Positions 55,509 through 64,000 of a DNA stretch of 64,000 nucleotides are shown in pieces. A program made the translations under genes and the position numbers. The first letter of the stretch is position 1. The number at the start of each line of letters is the position of its first letter. This stretch comes from an uncultured Flavobacteriaceae bacterium (lineage in GTDB: Bacteria; Bacteroidota; Bacteroidia; Flavobacteriales; Flavobacteriaceae): NCBI GenBank assembly GCA_947503105.1, contig CANNCM010000002.1, positions 329,546 to 393,545 on the forward strand, written 5' to 3'. The notes below the pieces were generated by a model that worked only from the letters and a program-made list of their open reading frames with translations, searched no databases and had not been told where the DNA came from.

Positions 55509-57338
55509 ATGAAAAAAATCATACAACAATTATTGCCATTCATTAAAAACTACAAAAAACATGTTGTGCTTAATATTGTTTTTAACTTGTTGTATGCCCT
55601 CTTCAGCACCCTAGCGTTTGTATCGCTTATTCCTATGCTTAATGTGTTGTTTGACAAAACACAAAAGGTAACAAATGAACCTGTTTGGACTGGAATTGGG
55701 AGCCTCAAAGATTATGGAAATGACATGCTCAATTATAAGGTTTCTTCACTACTAGAAAACGGTAATCCACAGATGGCACTTTTGGTAGTTGTTGCTTTGG
55801 TCATCACTACATTTTTTCTGAAAAATTTCTTTGGATACCTTTCCATGCAACACGTCATGTATCTTAAAAATGGTGTTCTTACTGACTTAAGAAAAGACAT
55901 GTACAAACATATTATTGAGCTTCCAATTAGCTTTTATTCCAAGCGCAAAAAAGGGGATATTATGGCAAGGGTTTTGGGTGATATCAATGAAATGCAAAAC
56001 TCATTTTTTATTTTATTGGAACTTATTGTTAGAGAGCCCTTAACTATTTTATTTTCGCTTATTGTCATGTTCAGCATAAGCTGGAAGCTTTCAGTTTTTG
56101 TATTACTTTTTATTCCAATATCGGGGTTTTTGATTTCGAGTATCGGAAAAAGACTTAAACGACAATCACTTCGAGCCCAACAGGAATCGGGGCATCTTAT
56201 TTCTACAGTTGAGGAAACACTTACGGGCTTGAAAATCGTAAAGAGTTACAATGCCGAAAATGCATTCAAAAAACGATTTGTAGATTCTGCGGATAGGATA
56301 TTATCCCTTGTCAATAAAATTGGACTAAAAAATAATTTAGCTGGACCACTTAGTGAAGTTTTAGGGATTATAACCATCGCAATTCTCCTGTGGTATGGTG
56401 GAAAACTGGTGCTTATTGAAAAAGCCATTGAGGGCACTACTTTTATTGGTTTTATGGCACTTGCCTATGGTATTCTAACGCCTGCAAAAGCCATTAGTAA
56501 AGCCTCATACAGGGTAAAAAATGGTATTGCTGCGGCCGATAGAGTTTTCGAGGTATTGTTTCATGAAGACACCATGCCCGACAATCAAAATGCCATTGAT
56601 GCTTTTGGATTTGAAACAAAAATAGAACTGAAAAATGTGTCGTTTAAATATGAAAATGAATACGTTTTAAAAGACTTTTCCATGACCGTTAAAAAAGGGC
56701 AAAGTGTCGCATTAGTGGGACAGTCTGGAAGTGGAAAATCGACGATTGCAAACCTGTTGACTCGATTTTATGATGTAAATGATGGTTCTATTTCAATTGA
56801 TGGAAACAATATTAAAAATCTAAGTAAAGCATCGTTGCGTACTCAAATTGGTTTGGTTACTCAAGATTCTATTTTATTTAATAATAGCATTAAAAACAAC
56901 CTCAAAATTGGAAATGAATCTGCCACAGATGAAGAGATCTTAAAAGCTCTAAAAGTTGCCAATGCTTGGGAGTTTGTAAAAGAACTTCCAGAAGGCATTG
57001 AAACCAATATTGGGGATGCTGGAAACAGTCTTTCTGGCGGTCAAAAACAGCGCTTAAGTATTGCCAGAGCAGTCTTAAAAAACGCTCCAATAATGATTTT
57101 GGATGAAGCCACTTCCGCACTAGATACAGAAAGTGAGCGCTTAGTTCAAGAAGCACTAGAAAATATGATGAAAAATAGAACTTCTGTGGTAATTGCACAC
57201 CGCCTATCTACCATTCAGAATGCAGATCATATCATCGTAATGAAGCAAGGCAAAATTGTTGAACAAGGCAAGCATCAAGAACTCTTAGACAAAAAAGAAG
57301 TGTACTATTCTTTGGTCATGATGCAATCTTTCGACTAA
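55509..57338 (+). CDS. ABC transporter, fused TMD-NBD (MsbA-like lipid exporter)
   Basis: Walker A GQSGSGKST, LSGGQKQRLSIARAVLKNAPIMILDEATSALD. Confidence 0.93.
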   Translation: MKKIIQQLLPFIKNYKKHVVLNIVFNLLYALFSTLAFVSLIPMLNVLFDKTQKVTNEPVWTGIGSLKDYGNDMLNYKVSSLLENGNPQMALLVVVALVITTFFLKNFFGYLSMQHVMYLKNGVLTDLRKDMYKHIIELPISFYSKRKKGDIMARVLGDINEMQNSFFILLELIVREPLTILFSLIVMFSISWKLSVFVLLFIPISGFLISSIGKRLKRQSLRAQQESGHLISTVEETLTGLKIVKSYNAENAFKKRFVDSADRILSLVNKIGLKNNLAGPLSEVLGIITIAILLWYGGKLVLIEKAIEGTTFIGFMALAYGILTPAKAISKASYRVKNGIAAADRVFEVLFHEDTMPDNQNAIDAFGFETKIELKNVSFKYENEYVLKDFSMTVKKGQSVALVGQSGSGKSTIANLLTRFYDVNDGSISIDGNNIKNLSKASLRTQIGLVTQDSILFNNSIKNNLKIGNESATDEEILKALKVANAWEFVKELPEGIETNIGDAGNSLSGGQKQRLSIARAVLKNAPIMILDEATSALDTESERLVQEALENMMKNRTSVVIAHRLSTIQNADHIIVMKQGKIVEQGKHQELLDKKEVYYSLVMMQSFD

Positions 57339-58369
57339 TACTCCTTTTTTAACTTAAAATTCAATTTAGCAAGCCGTCCTTTTCCTGCTGCAAAAGCAGT
57401 GCTATCATTCAAAAAACGAAGTGTATAAAAACCTTCACTACTCAAGGACACCCATGATATCCCACCATCGAAGCTGTAATCTATACCTTCAAAACCAATA
57501 GCAACTAGACCCATGGCATTGGAATTTGGAACATATTGCACACAACTTCGATAACCTGGATTTTTTTCATACCCAACCACCTGCCATGTTTGGCCACCAT
57601 CTACAGTTTTAATTTTATTCTTAATGTTGGATTTAGATTTCGTATAGTCACCACCAATAGCAAAACCATTTTTGTCGTCATAAAAATCAATACTATACAT
57701 TCCTGTTGTCGGTGTACCCTGAACAATAGGCGTATCAAAAACGGTCCAAGAACGGCCTTTATCTGAAGAATATATCACACGACTCGCCATACCTCCACTG
57801 GCAATCCAAACTTGATCTCCAACGATCGAAATATTAGTGTCACTGGCGGCAAAAGCAGCTTCTCCTTCTATCGCTTTTGGAAGTTGCTCACAAGGAATTT
57901 TATGCCAATGTTCACCCCCATCTCTAGTGATTAAAATACTCAAGCAATCGTCCGTTGGATCGCCCATTGCAATGCCTTCTTGATGGTTCCAAAACTCCAT
58001 GCTATCATAAAACACAGCCGAATCCAATTCAGAATATACCAATCTTGAATTTTTATACAAATAAGCTGGACTTGCAATGCTTAATGCAAAAACAGTGTCA
58101 CCAACCAACGCCATTGAGCGTACATTTAGCGTATCTTGTGAAAAGCGATTTTTAGTTATTGTTTTCATTTTTAAATCATAATGATACACATCACCCACAG
58201 ATGATACCGCCACTAATGCTTTGTTATTCAATTCAATAGCCCTTATGTTAAGCAGAGAATCTTCTAGTATTGGACTAATGAAAACCCCTTCAAAAACAGG
58301 TGCTGATATTGGTTTTTTACAGCCATATAGGGCCAGACAAAATATGATTAATAGAGATGAATTAAATTT
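57335..58369 (-). CDS. YCF48/BNR-repeat-like lipoprotein
   Basis: Lipobox ALYGCK; repeats ITRDGGEHWHKI, SSDKGRSWTVFDTP, TVDGGQTWQVVG, SFDGGISWVSL. Confidence 0.85.
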   Translation of the reverse strand, partial: KFNSSLLIIFCLALYGCKKPISAPVFEGVFISPILEDSLLNIRAIELNNKALVAVSSVGDVYHYDLKMKTITKNRFSQDTLNVRSMALVGDTVFALSIASPAYLYKNSRLVYSELDSAVFYDSMEFWNHQEGIAMGDPTDDCLSILITRDGGEHWHKIPCEQLPKAIEGEAAFAASDTNISIVGDQVWIASGGMASRVIYSSDKGRSWTVFDTPIVQGTPTTGMYSIDFYDDKNGFAIGGDYTKSKSNIKNKIKTVDGGQTWQVVGYEKNPGYRSCVQYVPNSNAMGLVAIGFEGIDYSFDGGISWVSLSSEGFYTLRFLNDSTAFAAGKGRLAKLNFKLKKEY

Positions 58370-58465
58370 CATATAAAATTTTCTAGGTTTGAAATTCAAT
58401 ATACATAATTCCATAATGCAAAACCATTAATTAAGTGTAACTTTGCACCAAAATAGACCAATTCT

Positions 58466-59686
58466 ATGCGTTTACACAGAAATTTATGTTTTGCCGTAAT
58501 TGACGGTGTTTTGCAAGTCTTTAATGATGGAGAGTATGCGGATAAAGTCATTCAAGGGCTTTTGAAACGTGATAAGCGTTGGGGTAGTCGAGACCGTGGA
58601 TTTGTTGCAGAAACCACCTATGATATTGTCCGCTGGAAACGTCTTTATGCCGAAATTGCTGAAGTTAAGGCCCCGTTTAGTCGTGATGATGCTTGGCGGC
58701 TTTTTGCAGTTTGGGCCACACTCAAAGGTATCAAACTTCCAGATTGGAAATATTTTGAAGGTACTCCAACTCGAAAAATTAAAGGCCGCTTTGATGAAGC
58801 TTCTAAAACACGAAAAATTAAAGAATCTATTCCCGATTGGATTGATACGTTAGGGGTTGATGAATTGGGCGAAAACATATGGTCAAAAGAACTGTCTAAA
58901 CAAAACGAACAAGCCGAAGTTATTTTGCGTGTCAATACGCTAAAAACAACCAAAAAAGACCTTCAACTCAAGTTACAGTCAGAAGATATTGAAACGGTAG
59001 AAATTAAGGGTTATCCTTATGCAATAAAACTTGTAGAACGTGCAAATGTATTCAAAACAGAAGCTTTCAAAATGGGATGGTTTGAGGTGCAAGATGCCTC
59101 GTCTCAACTGGTCGCTGATTTCCTTGATGTAAAACCTGGAATGAAAGTCGTAGATGCATGTGCGGGTGCAGGTGGAAAAACCTTACATCTATCGGCATTG
59201 ATGGAAAATAAAGGATCGCTCATTGCGATGGACATATACGAAAGTAAACTCAAAAAGCTTAAGGTTCGAGCCAGACGAAATGGAGCGCACAACATCGATA
59301 TGCGAGTGATAGACTCTACAAAACCCATCAAAAAATTGAAAGCAAAAGCCGATCGATTGCTTATTGATGCGCCTTGTTCTGGGTTGGGGGTTATGCGCAG
59401 AAACCCCGATTCGAAATGGAAGCTTCAAGCGGAATTTTTAGATAAAATAAGAGGAACTCAACAACAAATTTTACAAAATTATTCCAAAATGCTAAAGCCC
59501 GGCGGAAAAATGGTGTATGCTACATGTTCCGTTTTACCCTCAGAAAATCAAGCACAAGTTGCTGCTTTTTTAACTTCCGAAGCAGGGCAAAATTTCAAAT
59601 TAATAAAAGATAAAAGTATCTTAGCGCATCAAAGCGGCTATGATGGGTTTTACATGGCGCTGCTCGAAAAAAATGATAATTTATAG
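58466..59686 (+). CDS. RsmB/NOP family class I SAM-dependent RNA methyltransferase
   Basis: VQDASSQLVADFLDVKPGMKVVDACAGAGGKTLHLSALM, DAPCSGLGVMRRNPDSKW, MVYATCSVLPSENQ. Confidence 0.94.
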   Translation: MRLHRNLCFAVIDGVLQVFNDGEYADKVIQGLLKRDKRWGSRDRGFVAETTYDIVRWKRLYAEIAEVKAPFSRDDAWRLFAVWATLKGIKLPDWKYFEGTPTRKIKGRFDEASKTRKIKESIPDWIDTLGVDELGENIWSKELSKQNEQAEVILRVNTLKTTKKDLQLKLQSEDIETVEIKGYPYAIKLVERANVFKTEAFKMGWFEVQDASSQLVADFLDVKPGMKVVDACAGAGGKTLHLSALMENKGSLIAMDIYESKLKKLKVRARRNGAHNIDMRVIDSTKPIKKLKAKADRLLIDAPCSGLGVMRRNPDSKWKLQAEFLDKIRGTQQQILQNYSKMLKPGGKMVYATCSVLPSENQAQVAAFLTSEAGQNFKLIKDKSILAHQSGYDGFYMALLEKNDNL

Positions 59687-59689
59687 CCA

Positions 59690-60832
59690 ATGAAATTTTT
59701 CTATTCTGTTTCTTTTCTATTAATAACAGTCCAGAGTCTATTATCACAATCAGATATTCCTTCAGATTATTACGATTCTGCAAACGGTTTAATAGGATAT
59801 CCGCTCAAAACTCAACTAAAAAATATTATATCCAATGGTCATATTACTAGAGACTATGGGCAACTTTATGACGGGGATGGCATAGCGGGTTCACGAGGAT
59901 TTATAGACACCCATTCTGACCTAAATATTTCAGGAGGAGCAAATTATGATAATGATGGAACGGTATTGGATTTTTATTCTGAAAGACCTTATGCTATCGA
60001 TCCCTACAACTACACCCATGGTAACAATCAATGTGGAAATCAATCCTCTGAGGGTGATTGTTACAATAGAGAGCACCTAGTACCACAATCCGCATATGAT
60101 GATGTTGCCGATCTGCCAATGAAAACAGATATTCATCATGTAATTCCATCTGACGGACGCGTAAATAATTTTAGAGGATCATATCCCTTTGGAATAGTTG
60201 CTGTTGCAAATTGGACTTCTCTAAACAACTCCAAAAGAGGAAGCAGTGGTATGGCGGGCTATTCTGGAATTGTTTTTGAGCCCATAGACGAATTTAAAGG
60301 CGATATCGCTCGTGCTTTGCTCTACTTTGCTACACGCTACGAGACGACTGTTTTTGAATCGAATGCTTTTGATAATACTAATTTTGCTATGTTTAATGGA
60401 ACTTCCGATCAAGTGTTTACTGATTGGGCTATTGAATTACTTTTGGAATGGCACAACACAGTTGACCCTGTTGATGAAAGAGAGCGCGAAAGAAATGAAG
60501 CGGCTTGGGACTTTCAAGGCAATGCCAATCCATTTGTGAGCCATCCAGAGTTTGCAACTATGATTTGGGATCCTGAAGCTTTAAGCACAACAAATACAAT
60601 TCAACAAGAAATTAAATTACATCCCAATCCTACCAAAGGAGAAAGCCTATTTGTAGAGGTTCAACTCCCAACAGTTGTAGAACTCTTTGACCTCACAGGC
60701 CATAGTATTCTAAAAACCACTGTAAACCAAAACCACTCTAGTATTGATATTCGCAACTTGAGTAGTGGGATATATATTTTATACTTGCAAAACGCACAGG
60801 CCAAAAGCACGCGTAAGTTAGTGAGGTTATAA
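59690..60832 (+). CDS. endonuclease I family nuclease with T9SS C-terminal sorting domain
   Basis: CYNREHLVPQSAYDD...DIHHVIPSDGRVNNFRGSYPFG; C-terminal LHPNPTKGESLFVEVQLPTVVELFDLTGHSIL...SGIYILYLQ. Confidence 0.93.
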   Translation: MKFFYSVSFLLITVQSLLSQSDIPSDYYDSANGLIGYPLKTQLKNIISNGHITRDYGQLYDGDGIAGSRGFIDTHSDLNISGGANYDNDGTVLDFYSERPYAIDPYNYTHGNNQCGNQSSEGDCYNREHLVPQSAYDDVADLPMKTDIHHVIPSDGRVNNFRGSYPFGIVAVANWTSLNNSKRGSSGMAGYSGIVFEPIDEFKGDIARALLYFATRYETTVFESNAFDNTNFAMFNGTSDQVFTDWAIELLLEWHNTVDPVDERERERNEAAWDFQGNANPFVSHPEFATMIWDPEALSTTNTIQQEIKLHPNPTKGESLFVEVQLPTVVELFDLTGHSILKTTVNQNHSSIDIRNLSSGIYILYLQNAQAKSTRKLVRL

Positions 60833-60952
60833 TTCATTAAATCTCTGTTCAAAACACGTGAATAACTCCCAAAAATCCCTGAACACATTAGCGGTATTTA
60901 CGGACAAAAAAATTAAATTTGCAGTATATCGATAATTATCAAATTTAAGCGC

Positions 60953-63900
60953 ATGATCCATTTCTTTGGCCAGCCAACCACCAAAGTTTTTGCCGTACAA
61001 ACACAAGGCGAATTATCCTCTGAAGACATCTCAAAATTGCAATGGCTTTTTGGAAACCAACCCAAAATACAAAACACAGCCATCGCAACCCCATTTGTTG
61101 GGCCACGAGCTGCAATGATTACTCCATGGAGCACCAATGCCGTAGAAATCACCCAAAATATGGGCATCTCAGGTATCATTCGTATCGAAGAGTTTGAAGC
61201 TGCTGAAGACCATCAAAGTTTCGATCCCATGATCTCAGAGAAATTTGCACAACTCAACCAACACCTTTTTGATATCGATATCACCCCAGAACCCATCATA
61301 AGCATTAGCGATATTGCGGCCTATAATGCTAAAGAAGGTCTTTCGCTTAGCAATGAAGAAATGGAGTACCTCGATGCCGTCAGTAAAAAAATTGGCCGTC
61401 CGCTCACCGACTCTGAAGTATTTGGCTTTTCGCAAGTGAATTCCGAACATTGCCGTCATAAAATTTTTAATGGAACTTTTGTTATTGATGGTGAAGAACA
61501 ACCCACTTCCCTATTCAAACTCATTAAAGAAACCTCTAAGCAAAATCCTAACGGTATTGTATCGGCCTACAAAGACAATGTGGCTTTTGTTAAGGGTCCT
61601 GTTGTAGAGCAATTTGCGCCCAAAAGCGCCGATAAACCTGACACTTATGTTACTGAAAAATTTGAATCCGTTATTTCACTAAAAGCAGAAACCCACAATT
61701 TTCCTACAACCGTAGAGCCTTTTAATGGTGCAGCGACTGGTTCAGGCGGCGAAATTAGAGACCGCCTTGCTGGCGGAAAAGGGTCTCTACCTCTTGCTGG
61801 AACAGCGGTGTATATGACCTCCTATTCGCGCTTAAACGATAACCGTCCTTGGGAACAAGGGTTTGAAGAACGCCAATGGCTCTACCAAACACCAATGGAT
61901 ATTCTGATTAAAGCTTCCAATGGAGCTTCAGATTTTGGCAATAAATTTGGGCAACCCCTCATTTGTGGATCGGTACTCACGTTTGAACACAAAGAAGATG
62001 CAGAAAGACTGGGGTTTGACAAAGTAATTATGCAGGCCGGAGGGATTGGCTACGGAAAAGCCAATCAAGCTCTTAAGGATACACCCAAAAAAGACAATGC
62101 TATTGTGATACTAGGAGGTGATAATTACAGAATTGGTATGGGTGGTGCCGCAGTATCCTCTGCAGATACTGGTGAATTTTCATCTGGTATCGAGCTTAAC
62201 GCTGTACAGCGCTCAAATCCCGAAATGCAAAAAAGAGCAGCAAATGCCATTCGTGGTATGGTTGAAAGTGAAAATAATGCTATAGTTTCCATCCACGATC
62301 ATGGGGCTGGTGGCCACCTGAATTGTTTGTCAGAACTAGTCGAAGATACTGGAGGACACATCAACTTGGACGCTTTACCGGTTGGCGATCCTACTCTTTC
62401 AGATAAAGAATTAATTGGTAACGAATCGCAAGAGCGCATGGGATTGGTTATTTCAAATGAGCATTTGGAGACTCTAAAACAAATTGCCGAGCGTGAGCGT
62501 GCACCAATGTACAAGGTTGGAAAAGTGACTGGCGATCATCGTTTTGTATTTCAATCGGCAAAAAACGGCAACACCCCCATGGATTTCAATTTGGAAGACA
62601 TGTTTGGGAGTTCGCCAAAAACCATCATGGAAGATCAAAGATGCACGAAGTCTTATGATCCCATAGGCTATGATATCAATTTACTAAAAGAATATCTAGC
62701 CGATCTTCTCAAGCTTGAAGCTGTTGCATGTAAAGATTGGCTCACCAACAAAGTGGACCGCTGTGTGGGCGGAAAAGTGGCCAAACAACAATGTGTAGGT
62801 CCTCTCCAACTCCCCTTGAATAATGTGGGAGTCATGGCATTGGATTATACTAGTGGACATGGTGTAGCTACCAGTATTGGTCATGCGCCAATTTCAGCAT
62901 TAATTGATCCCATAGCCGGGAGTCGTAATGCTATTACTGAAGCTTTAACAAACATTGTTTGGGCGCCTCTGGAAGAAGAACTTAAAAGCATTTCGTTATC
63001 TGCCAATTGGATGTGGCCGTGTAAAAATCCAGGTGAAGATGCGCGATTATATGATGCTGTAAAAGGGATTTCAGAATTTGCGATTGATCTCGGAATTAAT
63101 GTACCAACAGGAAAAGACTCACTCTCAATGAAACAAAAATATCCAGAGGGTGATGTGATTTCTCCTGGAACTGTAGTCATTTCTGCAGCAGCACATTGCA
63201 CAAATATTACTAATGTGATAGAGCCGTTGTTTAAGGCCAATCAAGGACCAATATATTATATCAATGTCTCGCAAGACGATTTCAAATTGGGCGGAAGTTC
63301 ATTTGCACAAACTCAAAATAAAATCGGAAATGATGTACCAAATGTAAAAAGTGCAGCCTACGTCAAAACTGTTTTCGATACGATTCAAAAACTCATCAAA
63401 AATAATAAAATTGTTGCTGGTCATGATGTCGCCTCTGGCGGATTGATTACAACACTATTAGAACTTTGTTTCTCTAATAATAATTTGGGCGCCGACATTG
63501 ACTTGACGAGTCTTGGTGATGCCGATGCTGTAAAAATATTATTTGCTGAAAATTCTGGACTTGTGTTTCAAGCCAAAGACAAAAGTGTAGAAGCTATTTT
63601 CAAAACTGCAGAAATTGACGCTCATTGCATAGGAACGGTAACCACGGAAAGTCAGCTGAACCTAACACATCACGATCAAATTATCAATCTTGATATTCAA
63701 ACTTACAGAGATATTTGGTACGAAACATCTTATCTGTTAGATGAAAAACAAACCGCCAATGGACTTGCAAAAACACGTTTTGAAAATTATAAAAAACAAG
63801 CCCTAAGCTACACCTTTCCAACTCATTTTACAGGGAAATTACCAAAAATTGATGCTTTAAAACCTCGTCCAAAAGCAGCTATCATAAGAGAAAAAGGCAG

Positions 63901-64000
63901 CAACTCAGAACGTGAAATGGCCAATGCGATGTATTTGGCAGGATTTGAAGTTAGGGATGTTCATATGACTGATTTGATTTCTGGACGAGAAACCTTGGAA
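60953..64000 (+). CDS. purL: phosphoribosylformylglycinamidine synthase, 5' part (runs off right edge; not in ORF track)
   Basis: Read from ATG 60953: MIHFFGQPTTKVFAVQTQGELSSEDISKLQWLFG...FSQVNSEHCRHKIFNG...SLKAETHNFPTTVEPFNGAATGSGGEIRDRLAGGKGS. Confidence 0.96.
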   Translation, partial: MIHFFGQPTTKVFAVQTQGELSSEDISKLQWLFGNQPKIQNTAIATPFVGPRAAMITPWSTNAVEITQNMGISGIIRIEEFEAAEDHQSFDPMISEKFAQLNQHLFDIDITPEPIISISDIAAYNAKEGLSLSNEEMEYLDAVSKKIGRPLTDSEVFGFSQVNSEHCRHKIFNGTFVIDGEEQPTSLFKLIKETSKQNPNGIVSAYKDNVAFVKGPVVEQFAPKSADKPDTYVTEKFESVISLKAETHNFPTTVEPFNGAATGSGGEIRDRLAGGKGSLPLAGTAVYMTSYSRLNDNRPWEQGFEERQWLYQTPMDILIKASNGASDFGNKFGQPLICGSVLTFEHKEDAERLGFDKVIMQAGGIGYGKANQALKDTPKKDNAIVILGGDNYRIGMGGAAVSSADTGEFSSGIELNAVQRSNPEMQKRAANAIRGMVESENNAIVSIHDHGAGGHLNCLSELVEDTGGHINLDALPVGDPTLSDKELIGNESQERMGLVISNEHLETLKQIAERERAPMYKVGKVTGDHRFVFQSAKNGNTPMDFNLEDMFGSSPKTIMEDQRCTKSYDPIGYDINLLKEYLADLLKLEAVACKDWLTNKVDRCVGGKVAKQQCVGPLQLPLNNVGVMALDYTSGHGVATSIGHAPISALIDPIAGSRNAITEALTNIVWAPLEEELKSISLSANWMWPCKNPGEDARLYDAVKGISEFAIDLGINVPTGKDSLSMKQKYPEGDVISPGTVVISAAAHCTNITNVIEPLFKANQGPIYYINVSQDDFKLGGSSFAQTQNKIGNDVPNVKSAAYVKTVFDTIQKLIKNNKIVAGHDVASGGLITTLLELCFSNNNLGADIDLTSLGDADAVKILFAENSGLVFQAKDKSVEAIFKTAEIDAHCIGTVTTESQLNLTHHDQIINLDIQTYRDIWYETSYLLDEKQTANGLAKTRFENYKKQALSYTFPTHFTGKLPKIDALKPRPKAAIIREKGSNSEREMANAMYLAGFEVRDVHMTDLISGRETLE

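Noticed and set aside
58569-58853. 94 aa ORF in an alternative frame of the RsmB-like methyltransferase gene
   Set aside because: Overlaps a well-supported CDS and shows no recognisable protein features.
62881-63240. 119 aa minus-strand ORF at right edge
   Set aside because: Antisense to purL, which is open through this region to the window end.
1-64000. Search for CRISPR arrays, transposases, integrases, prophage genes, toxin-antitoxin or defence systems
   Set aside because: No regularly spaced repeats were noticed and no supplied ORF reads as transposase, integrase, Cas, restriction-modification or toxin-antitoxin protein. The window looks like core chromosome.

Overview
This 64 kb window is AT-rich chromosomal DNA from a Bacteroidota bacterium, almost certainly a marine Flavobacteriaceae. 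The evidence is the TAnnTTTG-type promoters, T9SS C-terminal sorting domains, SusC/SusD genes and DUF4290/DUF493/DUF4252-type genes. It is mostly densely packed core genes: murA, recQ, fmt, hisS, rpsF-rpsR-rplI, priA, nadC, rlmH, rdgB, purB, carB, rpmH, mtaB, rpmE2, an MsbA-like ABC transporter, an RsmB-type methyltransferase and the start of purL running off the right edge. Accessory loci include a folE-SDR-GPx-tspO-SRPBCC-photolyase run at the left edge, an ECF sigma/FecR/SusC/SusD/TlpA locus, an ECF sigma/DUF4252 cassette and two T9SS cargo proteins. I found no CRISPR array, IS element, prophage or recognisable defence island. The observations I rate most worth checking are: (1) a three-way-junction-like 5' leader with a 10-codon uORF upstream of a DEAD-box RNA helicase; (2) the photolyase/pterin/oxidative-stress cluster; (3) two 5'-truncated gene remnants facing each other, which suggests a deletion scar; (4) a LytTR regulator whose receiver-domain phospho-acceptor Asp is replaced by Glu; (5) MurA with Asp in place of the catalytic/fosfomycin-target Cys; and (6) a structured 3' region after a GlsB/YeaQ-like gene. 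All product names come from reading protein motifs. No database search was run.
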